A stretch of 64,000 bases of DNA from Pseudoalteromonas piscicida (GTDB lineage Bacteria; Pseudomonadota; Gammaproteobacteria; Enterobacterales; Alteromonadaceae): positions 933,501 to 997,500 of the forward strand of contig NZ_CP021647.1 of the NCBI RefSeq assembly GCF_002208135.1, written 5' to 3'. Numbering within the stretch: the stretch's first letter is position 1; each line of letters opens with the position of its first letter. The notes below the pieces were generated by a model. That model saw only the letters and a program-made list of their open reading frames with translations, was not told the origin of the DNA and made no database searches. Shown here piece by piece: positions 15,424 to 24,228 of the stretch. The position numbers and the translations under genes are program-made.

Positions 15424-16321
15424 TTAATTCGAAAGATAATTAATATTAGCAAAGGCGGAGATCACATCTTTCGCAAAAGCAATGCGAGGGTGTTTTAACG
15501 CGCCCTTTTTCCATACCAAATAGATATTGTTTTCGGGGCCTACAGGGCCAAGTTGGATCAGTTCACCTGCTTTTATGAGATCTCGGCAGAGATAATCGGG
15601 AAGGACGGAGTAACCTATTCCAGAGCGAATGATGTTAGCAATTGCTCTAATGTCTGGACAAATAGCGATCACATTAGAGTTGCAGCTCGCATTAAATACA
15701 CGGTCAAAGTATTGTCTAATCAAAGGTAAGTCTTGGTCGTACGTGACGACGTTATAGCTTGAGAGTAAGTCGGCGGTAATATCGCTGTCTTGAATTTCTC
15801 GGCCCTCTAAACGGTTCATCACTAGCCACAGTTGTTCTTTATCTAGAACGAGATAGTCAAAGGTTGTGGGTCTGGCGCAGAGGCGGCAATGGCGATGTCG
15901 GCGGTGTCGTTTATTAGTGCGTCGAAAATGTTAATTTTATTGCCAATATGAAGTACCACGTTAATGTTGCCTGCTTGCAATAAGTTGGCGATTTGTGGAC
16001 CGGAGACAAAGCTTAAATACTCCGCGGGGCCAGCAATATTTAGTGTGCCAAACACCGCGTTGGAGCGTGCTCGAATTGAGGTGATCTTCTGCTCTAAAAT
16101 ATCGATATGACCAGATACCTGCAGCGCTAAGTCATGTGCTGTTGGCGTTGGCTTTACCCTCTTGCTTGGCGTTCAAACAGGGCTTTTCCTACTACCGCTT
16201 CCATGGTTTGAATATGTGCAGTGACAGCTGGCTGCGACATCCCCAAGTTGGCCGCTGCCTTGGTGATATTTTTGCAGCGGTATACTTCCACAAAGGTTTT
16301 TAGTTGGGTGAGATGAGACAT
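15424..16321 (-). pseudogene. LysR-family regulator interrupted by two apparent frameshifts
   Basis: Starting at ATG 16321 the minus strand encodes a LysR HTH (LTQLKTFVEVYRCKNITKAA, NLGMSQPAVTAHIQTME). The frame breaks near 16155 (after FERQARG) and again near 15862 (after PDPQP); the effector domain continues in other frames (TLNIAGPAEYLSFVSGPQIA, then YLVLDKEQLWLVMNRL). Adding one G and one T to short homopolymers restores a full LysR of about 300 residues. It is divergent from the yqhD-like gene, the usual place for its regulator. It may be intact in the living cell if the breaks are sequencing errors. Confidence 0.8.
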
Positions 16322-16533
16322 AAAACACTCGAGCCATAAATATTCTGATTGCTCCTACCAATTTATCCGAATTCTCCCATGTCCGCAAATCGCCTAAGCT
16401 ATTCGACATTGAGCCGGTACACGGAACTAGAAAGCGAAAAGGAATAGAAAATACGATGGCGGAGGTTACCACTATTGAATATCCTAAGCTCTGATCACCT
16501 ATCTACCGAATATTAAACAGTAAGGAATTGAGC

Positions 16534-17688
16534 ATGCTTAATTTTGTATTTAAAAATCAAACCGAAATTCTTTTTGGTAAAGGCCAAATGAGTGAAATCA
16601 CCTCACGATTACCGGAGGCTGCAAAGGTGCTGCTACTGTACGGCGGCGGCTCGATTAAAAACAATGGTGTATACGACCAAGCCATGAGCGCATTGACTGG
16701 TGTTGAGGTTGTGGAATTTGGTGGTGTGGAGCCAAATCCAACATACGAAACACTAATGCAAGCGGTCGCGACGGCAAAGCAAAACAATGTGAACTTTATT
16801 CTTGCGGTTGGCGGCGGCAGTGTGATTGACGGCGCAAAGTTTGTTGCGGCAGCTTTTAATTTTGATGGTGAGCCTTGGGACATTTTGGTAAAAGGTGCAA
16901 GCTTTAGCAACCCGTTACCGATTGGTGCTGTGCTTACTTTACCTGCGACAGGCTCTGAGAGTAACGGCAACTCAGTAGTTACTAAAAAGGAAACTTCGCA
17001 AAAGCGTGCGTTTTCGTCACCGACGGTACAGCCGCAGTTTGCGGTACTTGACCCAGAATACACCTATTCACTACCGCCTCGCCAAGTGAGTAATGGAGTA
17101 GTGGATGCGTTTGTTCACGTGATTGAGCAGTATTTAACGTATCCAGTAAATGCGCCACTGCAAGACAGATTTGCAGAAGGTATTTTACAAACGCTTATCA
17201 GCGAAGGGCCAAAGGCGTTAAGCGAGCCTAACAATTATGATGTAAGAGCAAACGTTATGTGGTCTGCAACTATGGCGCTAAATGGTCTTATTGGTCAAGG
17301 TGTGCCACAGGATTGGTCAACGCATATGATTGGTCACGAGCTAACGGCATTGTATAACCTTGACCACGCGCAAACGCTTGCGATTGTATTACCTGCGGTG
17401 ATGTATGTGCAACGAGACAAAAAAGCCGAGAAAATCAAGCAACTTGGTGAGCGTGTATTTGGTATTACAGCCGCAGACGAAGCACAGCAAATTGACCAAA
17501 CGATAAAAGCAGTTCAAGACTTTTTTGAATCGATGGCGGTGCAAACGCGTTTAGCTGATTACCAATTAGACGAAAAAGCAGTACAAGAAGTTATCGCTAA
17601 TCTAGAAAAGAACGGCATGACGGCATTAGGTGAGCACGGCGATATTGATTTAGCGAAGGCGAAAGAAATTTTAATGTTGGCGTTGTAA
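16534..17688 (+). CDS. yqhD: YqhD-like iron-containing alcohol dehydrogenase
   Basis: A 384-residue Fe-ADH family enzyme that reduces aldehydes with NADPH, protecting against reactive aldehydes. Nucleotide-binding GGGSIKNNGVY and AVGGGSVIDGAKF are present. Metal ligands are seen in DAFVHVIEQYL and in HMIGHELTALYNLDHAQ. The start ATG at 16534 has TAAGGA 7 bp upstream; the TTG at 16528 overlaps that site and is rejected. The divergent LysR gene is its probable regulator. Close in pattern to E. coli YqhD throughout. Confidence 0.9.
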   Translation: MLNFVFKNQTEILFGKGQMSEITSRLPEAAKVLLLYGGGSIKNNGVYDQAMSALTGVEVVEFGGVEPNPTYETLMQAVATAKQNNVNFILAVGGGSVIDGAKFVAAAFNFDGEPWDILVKGASFSNPLPIGAVLTLPATGSESNGNSVVTKKETSQKRAFSSPTVQPQFAVLDPEYTYSLPPRQVSNGVVDAFVHVIEQYLTYPVNAPLQDRFAEGILQTLISEGPKALSEPNNYDVRANVMWSATMALNGLIGQGVPQDWSTHMIGHELTALYNLDHAQTLAIVLPAVMYVQRDKKAEKIKQLGERVFGITAADEAQQIDQTIKAVQDFFESMAVQTRLADYQLDEKAVQEVIANLEKNGMTALGEHGDIDLAKAKEILMLAL

Positions 17689-17705
17689 GCTTATTAAAAT
17701 CACAA

Positions 17706-17735
17706 GAGCAGGCGGATCAGCGTCTGCTCCTGTTT
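17706..17735 (+). terminator. Terminator of the yqhD-like gene
   Basis: GAGCAGGCG pairs with CGTCTGCTC (one G-U) around a 6-nt loop, then CTGTTTTAG. It lies 18 bp after the stop codon. Confidence 0.75.
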
Positions 17736-17893
17736 TAGCCCAGATAACATACGCAAAAATTGCGTGATTGATATCGCTTTAAACACAAAACTTTTATCTA
17801 TTATTGAAATTAGTTGAGTGAAATACTTGGTTTACCTCGCCTATCTTCAGTGCTAATCTACGGCAGTATTCAAAAAAGTTTAAGGAGAATTTG

Positions 17894-17944
17894 ATGATTG
17901 TTTTATTGAACCACCCGGTAAAAGTTGTAGCTAGGTGTGATTAG
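17894..17944 (+). CDS. Putative 16-residue leader peptide upstream of rsgA
   Basis: ATG with an ideal TAAGGAG site encodes MIVLLNHPVKVVARCD and stops at TAG. Its codons 6-10 form the 5' arm of an inverted repeat whose 3' arm lies further down the leader. Position, strong ribosome site and short length suggest a regulatory leader peptide; it is 135 bp before rsgA. There is no run of one amino acid to suggest classical attenuation. Confidence 0.55.
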   Translation: MIVLLNHPVKVVARCD

Positions 17945-18019
17945 TAGACTCTAACTTTCGTCTCTTCTAAATTTTTACTCCTTTTACCCGGTGTGATGCC
18001 TAACAGGCTTCTCCGGGTC
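17911..18019 (+). promoter_or_regulatory. Alternative hairpins in the rsgA leader
   Basis: CACCCGGTAAAAG (17912-17924, inside the leader peptide) can pair with CTTTTACCCGGTG (17981-17993). The second arm can instead pair with CCGGGT at 18014-18019, around an inner GCCT-AAC-AGGC hairpin. The two pairings exclude each other, as in translation-controlled leaders. No T-run follows, so control of translation or mRNA stability is more likely than termination. Confidence 0.5.
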
Positions 18020-18079
18020 AATGATATTCATTAACCCTGCTTGATTTTTGCAGTCTTTCTGCATTTTTGAGATTTTATA

Positions 18080-19123
18080 ATGAATACATCTTATTCGCCA
18101 ACACAGCTTGGTTGGCAAGCATTTTTTCAACAGCAACTGACACTAACAGAATTGGAATCATCAATTCTTGGCCGCGTGATAGCGCACCACAGAAGTAATT
18201 ATTTAATCCAGTTGCAATCTCGGCAAATTTCTTTAGCTACTCATGTATCACTGCCTAGTATGACGGTTGGTGATTGGGTTTTGTTAGATGAAAATTATCA
18301 ATTTATTAGGCTATTATCCCGCAAATCGGTTATTTCAAGGAAAGCTGCGGGCAGTAAAGTTGCCGAGCAATTGATAGCCGCAAATATTGATAGTCTGTTT
18401 ATTGTTTGCTCGCTAAATCAGGATTTTAATCTAAACCGGATCGAACGTTACTTAGCACTGGCTAACGAAGCGCAAGTGGAGCCAATTGTTGTTTTGACCA
18501 AGAAGGATTTGGTTGACGGTTGGCAACAGCAAGTACAACTCGTTCAGGAGTTGGACCCATTTTTGACAGTCGAAGCGATAAATGCGTTGGAGACGAGCTC
18601 CGTTGAGTGTCTAAAAGCTTGGTGTAGCACGGGAAAAACGTTGTCATTTGTAGGTTCATCTGGTGTGGGTAAATCCAGCTTGGTGAACACGCTGTTAGAG
18701 TGTAGAGAGCAGCTCACCGGCTCAATCCGTGAAGATGATGCAAAAGGGCGGCACACGACAACCGCTCGCTCGTTACATTTTATGGACAATGGCTCAGTGT
18801 TGCTCGATACGCCAGGAATGAGGGAGATCCAACTCGCCGACTGCCAACAAGGGCTCAGTAAAACATTTGCAGAAATTGAAGTGTTAGAAAGTGCCTGCCG
18901 TTTCAGTGATTGCTCACATCAAAATGAGCCCGGATGTGCTGTTCAGCAAGCGATAGAGAGTGGAGAACTTGAAGTTAGGCGCTTCAACAACTTCATAAAA
19001 CTAAGAAGTGAAAATCAAAGAAACAACGCCAGCCTGAAAGATAAGAGAGACAAGGAAAGAGCACTTGCAAAGAAGTATCGTTTTGTACAAAGCGATACTA
19101 GAAGACTAAAAAAGGGCTACTGA
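18080..19123 (+). CDS. rsgA: RsgA ribosome-maturation GTPase
   Basis: The 347-residue protein is a circularly permuted GTPase that matures the 30S subunit. An N-terminal OB-fold (SILGRVIAHHRSNYLIQL, SMTVGDWVLLDE) is followed by TKKD (G4) before GSSGVGKSSL (G1) and DTPGMRE (G3), the permuted order typical of RsgA. The C-terminal zinc motif is seen as ACRFSDCSHQNEPGC, then a basic tail. No good ribosome site precedes the ATG (GAGATTTTATA), so the structured leader upstream may control translation. A terminator follows. Confidence 0.92.
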   Translation: MNTSYSPTQLGWQAFFQQQLTLTELESSILGRVIAHHRSNYLIQLQSRQISLATHVSLPSMTVGDWVLLDENYQFIRLLSRKSVISRKAAGSKVAEQLIAANIDSLFIVCSLNQDFNLNRIERYLALANEAQVEPIVVLTKKDLVDGWQQQVQLVQELDPFLTVEAINALETSSVECLKAWCSTGKTLSFVGSSGVGKSSLVNTLLECREQLTGSIREDDAKGRHTTTARSLHFMDNGSVLLDTPGMREIQLADCQQGLSKTFAEIEVLESACRFSDCSHQNEPGCAVQQAIESGELEVRRFNNFIKLRSENQRNNASLKDKRDKERALAKKYRFVQSDTRRLKKGY

Positions 19124-19151
19124 GCAGTACTAGCTAGTTCTGTTTTATCTT

Positions 19152-19190
19152 AAACCAAAGTGGACTCGCTCCACTTTGGTTTTTGCTTTT
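19152..19190 (+). terminator. Terminator of rsgA
   Basis: Perfect 13-bp stem AAACCAAAGTGGA/TCCACTTTGGTTT, 5-nt loop, followed by a T-rich tract. Confidence 0.92.
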
Positions 19191-19300
19191 CTACACTAAA
19201 GTACGGCTAAAGCGAAAAGCGGCTAAAAAGACACCCATTTAAATTAGAAAAAATAGGGGGTGAGGCACTTAACGCTGTGATCACTCAAAAGCTATGTAAA

Positions 19301-20055
19301 CTAAAAAGTAAATTCTAGATCTTTAATAACTCTCGATTGGATACCCCTAATTAAACTATTGTCTTTAAGTGCACCGGAAAAGCTGCCTGTTCTAACTCTT
19401 TGAACTTCTAGATCAAATTCACATGGTTTTGAAGTTGCAATCTGGTCTAGATCTATGAGGCTAGCGCTTTGTGCATTGAATGTCTTGCTTGTCGAGTTTC
19501 CATATTGTGTTGAGAAAGAGCCTGTCACTAACCCGCCCGTTTTATTTGAACATGCATAGTTAACGATAAGAGATGTCTCACTCGCTGAGTCTATTCCATC
19601 AATATGAATTTCAATATCTTCATCATATCGAAAAGTTTTTTCTGCTTCGGGGTAAGTATTAGAAAGCCTAAAGGAAGCTCAACTGACGCTGAAGCATTTT
19701 CTTCTTTCTTCCGATTAAACTGGATAGTATATAGGCTGTTACCAGTTACAACAGAGGATCTGCCCTCGTAATCAATATCTAGAATGTCAGTATCCTTAAT
19801 CAATTGGATCGTCTGATCATTTACGATCGCTCTTAGTGTATCGCCTTCGCTTAAGTTTACATTAGAGCCGAACGAGTCCCCAACATTTAACTCGGCCACA
19901 ATTCGGGCTCTTTCTCCATTTGAATTTATTGATATATCCGCACTAATTGCATTTGTTTTCAACAGATCAGATTCTGTTTCAGATGTGCAGGCCGTGAGAA
20001 ATGTGCTGATACTGGCTACAGTTATAGGTAGCAGATAAAGTTTGACTGGTTTCAT
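19301..20055 (-). pseudogene. Lipoprotein of unknown function, one apparent frameshift
   Basis: The 5' part (20055 to about 19680) starts with a lipoprotein signal (LTAC, Cys23) and continues with a polar beta-rich domain (AELNVGDSFGSNVNLSEGD). The frame breaks near 19678. In another frame the protein goes on (RLSNTYPEAEKTFRYDEDIE, then LIVNYACSN and TSKPCEFDLEVQRV) to a stop at 19301. Adding one A restores a single product of about 250 residues. I do not recognise a family. It is single, 160 bp from the M48 protease gene, and has no obvious partner. Confidence 0.65.
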
Positions 20056-20214
20056 TTTTTACCCGTGATTCATTTAAAAACAGATTCTCCAATTTAGAAA
20101 CAGGGATTACAAGTTAAAAAATGTAAAGAGCTTGTACGGCATAATGAAATAATTAATGTTAATGGTTTGGGGTATTTAACAAACTTTTAGTGTATTAGTA
20201 CTGTTTTTTAAGGA

Positions 20215-20988
20215 TCATGGCTTTTGTCGCAGCAGTTCAATTCGTTGTTCAAAGCTTGGGTGTGTGCTTAACCAATTATGCTGCTCATCGCTTTCCTTGG
20301 CGAGTTTTTCGAATATAGCGATCATCGCATCACTATTGCCATACAGCGTCATTAGCTTGTTGTGGGCGTACAAATCAGCCTCGAGCTCAGCTTGTTGAGA
20401 GTAATTTTGGTTGATACCTAACATTGCGCCCTGCATCATAAGATCTGAGAGCGCAGAGATGTCACCCAATACGACACTCAAACTGACAAATACGATAGAC
20501 GAGCTCACCAGGGATTCCATGACGTGATTATGCTCGACATGACCAATCTCGTGGAGTAACACTGCGCTAAGCTCTTGCTGAGTAGATGCCAGTTCGACCA
20601 TGTTATCGGTGATCACAATGCTACCATTGGCCAATGCCATGGCGTTGGCTTTCTCTTTCCACTGCCTAAATTCAAGTTTAAATTCACGTTTACTCGATGC
20701 ATTGGCGCCAAGCAATGAGACAAATAAAGCGCGAGTCTCTTGCTGTTTGATTTCACTTAGTTTTGATTCAGAAAATTCCGAATTATCTAGCTCATTTAGG
20801 CTACCTTCGTCGATAATTTGGTAGATTTGTTTGGGCAATGAGGCTGAGATCTCTTCAGCGAAGTAAGGTACACCTTTGGTGTAAAACTGATAACCACTAA
20901 ATAAAACGACCACAACCGTGGCCGCTATAATCCAAAGCCACTGCGTTTCTTTAGATTGTTTGATTCTGTTGTGTATCTTTGAGCTCAT
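20215..20988 (-). CDS. Membrane-anchored M48-family metalloprotease
   Basis: A 257-residue protein with one N-terminal membrane helix (about 17-35) and an M48 peptidase domain. The zinc site is HEIGHVEHNH at 146-155, and a third ligand is in QQAELEADLYAHNKL near 200. The family includes HtpX, BepA and Oma1-like proteases, which degrade or refold membrane and periplasmic proteins. Its start overlaps the end of the TM2 gene by 38 bp, so the two are co-transcribed. The downstream YidD/TM2/DUF4177 context also concerns membranes. Confidence 0.87.
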   Translation of the reverse strand: MSSKIHNRIKQSKETQWLWIIAATVVVVLFSGYQFYTKGVPYFAEEISASLPKQIYQIIDEGSLNELDNSEFSESKLSEIKQQETRALFVSLLGANASSKREFKLEFRQWKEKANAMALANGSIVITDNMVELASTQQELSAVLLHEIGHVEHNHVMESLVSSSIVFVSLSVVLGDISALSDLMMQGAMLGINQNYSQQAELEADLYAHNKLMTLYGNSDAMIAIFEKLAKESDEQHNWLSTHPSFEQRIELLRQKP

Positions 20989-21337
20989 CTAGTACTTCTC
21001 GCATCACATCGATGTTGTATTTTCTGACTATTTTTTGGCTATTAAATAGCTGAGGTAGCTCAATTAAAAACACTAAAATTAGCAGTATCCAGCCATAAAA
21101 GAGAATAAGCGCAAGCCCTATTAGCATCAAGGTGAGGTTAATTGCACCACGTGCGGTTTTACCCAGATAAAAGTGATGTAAACCAGCGGCAAAAAAGTAA
21201 TTGAGTACGGCGTAAGTATCAGGATCTTTTACTAGCTGTTCTTCCAGTTGGTAGTACTGCTTGCGCGCTTCAGGACTTAGCTGAGCAACTTGGTTCCTCA
21301 ACGCCTCTTCTTGTTCTCTTAATGCTATTTCGTCCAT
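20951..21337 (-). CDS. TM2-domain membrane protein
   Basis: A 128-residue protein with a polar N-terminal helix (ALREQEEALRNQVAQLSPEA), then a TM2-like domain of two helices (YFFAAGLHHFYLGKTARGAI, LIFFYG-type second helix), with the family pattern G-x-HxFYLG. A C-terminal tail reads SQKIVRKYNIDVMREVLDEL. TM2 proteins have no established bacterial function. It lies between yidD and the M48 protease, overlapping the latter. Confidence 0.82.
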   Translation of the reverse strand: MDEIALREQEEALRNQVAQLSPEARKQYYQLEEQLVKDPDTYAVLNYFFAAGLHHFYLGKTARGAINLTLMLIGLALILFYGWILLILVFLIELPQLFNSQKIVRKYNIDVMREVLDELKDTQQNQTI

Positions 21338-21350
21338 GTAAACTCCTAGG

Positions 21351-21587
21351 TTACGGTAGAGGATCTGGCTTTACTTCAATACAGTCGGGGTCATTGCAAC
21401 GCCTGATACGGCAATAGCCAATACGCACGCCTTTAAAGAAGCCGTATTTTTCGATTGCTTGATAGGTATATTCAGAACATGACGGCGTAAAGTTACAACT
21501 TATATTGAAGTGGGCTTTTGCTCCACCATTCGCTTGATAGCGGCGAATGGCAGACAAAGCAAAACGTTTAAGCACGTTTACGACCAA
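21351..21587 (-). CDS. yidD: YidD membrane-insertion efficiency factor
   Basis: A 78-residue protein with the whole YidD signature: FALSAIRRYQ near the start, NFTPSCSEYTYQAIEKYG with the conserved Cys, and GVRIGYCRIRRCNDPDCIE at the end. YidD helps YidC insert inner-membrane proteins and is usually next to rnpA/yidC; here it is in a different setting, between a DUF4177 gene (20-bp overlap) and the TM2 gene. Possibly a second or relocated copy, which the window cannot settle. Confidence 0.93.
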   Translation of the reverse strand: MVVNVLKRFALSAIRRYQANGGAKAHFNISCNFTPSCSEYTYQAIEKYGFFKGVRIGYCRIRRCNDPDCIEVKPDPLP

Positions 21588-21792
21588 GTGTTAAGATCAC
21601 GGCTTCGCGGCTCCAAAATAGCATAAAACGTTTGTTTTCGATAACTTGGAAAACAAGCTGCCAGCCATCTTGTGCTTCCATATTTAAAGTTGCTTCAAGC
21701 TTTTTTAACGGTAATCCACTAGAGCCAAGTAATAGTGTGCCGCAGCCACCTTCAACCACATGGATAACTTTATATTCGTCGTATTGGGTCAT
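21568..21792 (-). CDS. DUF4177-like small protein
   Basis: A 74-residue protein with the DUF4177 look: YDEYKVIHV at the start, then LEATLNMEAQDGWQLVFQVIE and RFMLFWSREAVILTLGR. It overlaps yidD by 20 bp. The start ATG has CAGGGA upstream; a MITE-like element ends just 19 bp before the ATG, so the native promoter is displaced or lies inside the element. Function of the family is unknown. Confidence 0.75.
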   Translation of the reverse strand: MTQYDEYKVIHVVEGGCGTLLLGSSGLPLKKLEATLNMEAQDGWQLVFQVIENKRFMLFWSREAVILTLGRKRA

Positions 21793-21811
21793 AATACATC
21801 CCTGATTTAAT

Positions 21812-22078
21812 TAGGGCCTGTTGACCTTTCAAGTTTGTTTTTGCAGCAGTTTGATTGGTATTTATACAAGGCAGAGCCTGCGTAGCATAGTTATTCTATG
21901 TAAGTTAGGCGATAACACAGTAGAAATGCCAATCAAGCGCTGCCCTTTGGGTTCCCCTGAGTGCGCTTTGTTCATTGTTGCTCAACTTTTGCCTAGATTA
22001 CTAGGCGACAAGTCGAGCGTCGCGATCAAAACACACTCAGGAGAACAAAAATCAAACAGCAAAGGTCAACAGGCCCTA
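21812..22078. mobile_element. MITE-like element, copy 1
   Basis: A 267-bp non-coding element with perfect 18-bp terminal inverted repeats (TAGGGCCTGTTGACCTTT and its complement), flanked by TA-like ends. Internal inverted repeats include GCAGCAGTTTGATTG/CAATCAAGCGCTGC and CCTGAGTG/CACTCAGG, so the whole element can fold into a long nested hairpin. About 85-90 percent similar by eye to the copy at 32269. No transposase is present. Confidence 0.82.
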
Positions 22079-22166
22079 GAGTAAGTGAGATTTTATTCTA
22101 TAGTAGCCAAGTAATCGCGACAATAGCGATTTCGTTGTTATTTTTTAATTACAACAAAGTTTGGTA

Positions 22167-22883
22167 TTACTCATGAATAAAGCAAGATGTAGCCCCGAGT
22201 GACCACTCTACAACGGCTTTAGCATGAAGCTTGGTAGTGTCGTAAAGAGGGATTTGAGTATGAACTTGTTGAACGAGTAAACCAATTTCGGTGCAACCTA
22301 AAATTACCCCTTCAGCCCCTTGTTGATAGAGCGCGTCGATGATGTCTAGATAAGTTTGCCTTGAGCTTGCGTTGACTTCACCGCAACATAATTCGTCATA
22401 AATTATGTCGTGAACCAAAGCTTGCTGGTCGTTATTGGGAGTTATTACCTCAATGCCGTGAAGGTCTTGCAATCGTGCTTTATAAAAGTCTTGCTGCATC
22501 GTAAATCTCGTACCTAATAGTGCGATGCGTTTTACGCCGTCATCTTTAAGTCGCTTCGCGGTTGCGTCGGCAATATGCAGTACTGGCAATCCTGACGCTG
22601 CGCTAATTTCACCTGAGATTTTATGCATGGTGTTGGTACAGATCACAATGGCATCAGAGCCTGCAAGTTTCAACGAAGTAGCAGCGCTCGCTAAAATGGT
22701 CGTCATTTTTTGCCAATCACCAGCTGCTTGAAGCTTTGCAATTTCGGCAAAGTCGACGCTAAACAAGCAAAGCTTGGCACTGTGTAGCCCGCCAAGCTTT
22801 GCTTTCACTGTTTGATTGATAAGCTGGTAGTAGCTTTGTGTTGACTCCCAACTCATACCGCCAATTAGCCCAAGTTGTTTCAT
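22167..22883 (-). CDS. Aspartate/glutamate racemase family protein
   Basis: A 238-residue cofactor-independent racemase. The family start KQLGLIGGMSWESTQSYYQL is clear. The two catalytic cysteines lie in AIVICTNTMHKIS (near 82) and VILGCTEIGLLV (near 196). The first half keeps LIGGMSW and the second keeps LLGTRFTM, as in aspartate racemases (YgeA type). It stands alone between the MITE-like element and the PepSY gene. D-amino acid production is likely; the exact substrate is not shown. Confidence 0.9.
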   Translation of the reverse strand: MKQLGLIGGMSWESTQSYYQLINQTVKAKLGGLHSAKLCLFSVDFAEIAKLQAAGDWQKMTTILASAATSLKLAGSDAIVICTNTMHKISGEISAASGLPVLHIADATAKRLKDDGVKRIALLGTRFTMQQDFYKARLQDLHGIEVITPNNDQQALVHDIIYDELCCGEVNASSRQTYLDIIDALYQQGAEGVILGCTEIGLLVQQVHTQIPLYDTTKLHAKAVVEWSLGATSCFIHE

Positions 22884-22946
22884 AGTGATTGCTCGTTATT
22901 TGCTGATAATAACGACAATAACGGATCTGGATTGAAACTTGAACAG

Positions 22947-24080
22947 TCAGCTTAAGGCGAGTTGACGGTTTTTCTTACTCTTGAGTTTTTTACGCTTTCT
23001 TTGCCACCATAAATATAGTCCAGTAAAACCAAGTAATACGGGGGCGAGTCCCATAATGCACCAAATTATTTTACTGGTAAGCCCTGCAAAGTGGCCAAAG
23101 TGGAGTTTTCTAAAACTGTCGATCACTCTATCTAAAGTAGACGCCGTTCGAATATCGTAGGCAAAAGTTTGTGTACCAGATTGCGCATCAAAGCTAACCG
23201 TTGCCGCATAGTTACTAATGAACGGATTGGCATCAGCCACGCTGCCAAAAATGGTGATGTTGGTTTGCTCTGGCTCAAATGGAAATAGCCAGTAGGTTGG
23301 TCTAAGTCCGTCAACCGCACGATGGCTTTGGGCCATCATGGCATCAAAGTCTAGAGAGTGGTTAAACATTGCCTGGCTGACAATATGGTGCTCATCTTCT
23401 TGGTGTTCAAAAGCCTCGTGATAATACTCTACCGCATTAAAATAAACGCCAGTAATGCCGAGTGCGAGCAATACCGGCGCACTCCAAATGCCAATGACTT
23501 TATGCAGGTCACTCATAATGACGAGCCGAGGAGCATGTCGTCTAAAACTAAAAAATCGTCGCCAAAAGCGCCGATATATAACTAAGCCGGAAACACCAAG
23601 CAAGGTAAAAAGTATGGCCACAACTAAACCGATAACGACGCCCATGTGTGGAAAGGTTTCACTCACGTCATCAAGCAGTAAGGTGTAATGTAGGTGCAGA
23701 ATAAAATCAGTAAAGTCGCTGTGAATACCCACAGGCTCGCTAAGCATTTTGCCTGCGTAAGGATCTAGATACGTTTTAAACCAAGTGTCTGTACCATGCT
23801 TTAATAAATAGACTCTATCAGCTTCATAGCCGTCATCGAATATTTCCCAGCTACCAATCTCATAATTTGGATGGGTGTCTGCGACATAGTTGATGAGCGC
23901 ATTCATGGGCTGACGTTGGATGTCTTGGTCCTGATAAGTTAATGTTGCTTGCTCTGGAAGCAATAGGCTATCGATCTCGAATTTAAACACCAACATGCTA
24001 CCTGTGACAGACATAATGGCGAGCGGCAGCATCGCTATTAATGCCATTGCACTGTGCCATTTAAATAGTGTTTTACGCAT
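22947..24080 (-). CDS. PepSY-associated TM protein (iron-uptake reductase-like)
   Basis: A 377-residue inner-membrane protein of the PepSY_TM family: helix 1 (HSAMALIAMLPLAIMSVTGS), a periplasmic PepSY-like part, then LHLHYTLL, GVSGLVIYRRFW, SDLHKVIGIWSAPVLLALGI and a last helix ending YLWWQRKRK. Conserved His residues may bind haem. The ATG at 24080 follows AAAGGAAAAC and is preferred over the upstream start. It is directly downstream of a TonB siderophore receptor, where such proteins are thought to reduce ferric siderophores. Confidence 0.83.
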   Translation of the reverse strand: MRKTLFKWHSAMALIAMLPLAIMSVTGSMLVFKFEIDSLLLPEQATLTYQDQDIQRQPMNALINYVADTHPNYEIGSWEIFDDGYEADRVYLLKHGTDTWFKTYLDPYAGKMLSEPVGIHSDFTDFILHLHYTLLLDDVSETFPHMGVVIGLVVAILFTLLGVSGLVIYRRFWRRFFSFRRHAPRLVIMSDLHKVIGIWSAPVLLALGITGVYFNAVEYYHEAFEHQEDEHHIVSQAMFNHSLDFDAMMAQSHRAVDGLRPTYWLFPFEPEQTNITIFGSVADANPFISNYAATVSFDAQSGTQTFAYDIRTASTLDRVIDSFRKLHFGHFAGLTSKIIWCIMGLAPVLLGFTGLYLWWQRKRKKLKSKKNRQLALS

Positions 24081-24148
24081 TGTTTTCCTTTGAGTTAAAG
24101 CTATTGAGTTAAAGCTAAATGAGAATGAATAAAGGGATGAATTAACAA

Positions 24149-24192
24149 GGACACCCACCTCAATGCTTGCTGAAGCGTTAAGGTGGATGTCC
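24149..24192. repeat. Palindromic intergenic repeat (GGACACCCACC type)
   Basis: GGACACCCACCT pairs with AGGTGGATGTCC (one mismatch) around an inner GCTT...AAGC pair. The GGACACCCACC arm also forms the hairpin at 37671-37709. It lies between the TonB receptor and the PepSY gene and may process or attenuate the shared transcript. Confidence 0.65.
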
Positions 24193-24228
24193 GTTTAAAT
24201 CCTTCCGTATGCTCTCCTTGGTGAGTGA

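Noticed and set aside
16557-17063. 168-codon frame opposite the yqhD-like gene
   Set aside because: Antisense shadow of a well-supported dehydrogenase; composition is not protein-like.
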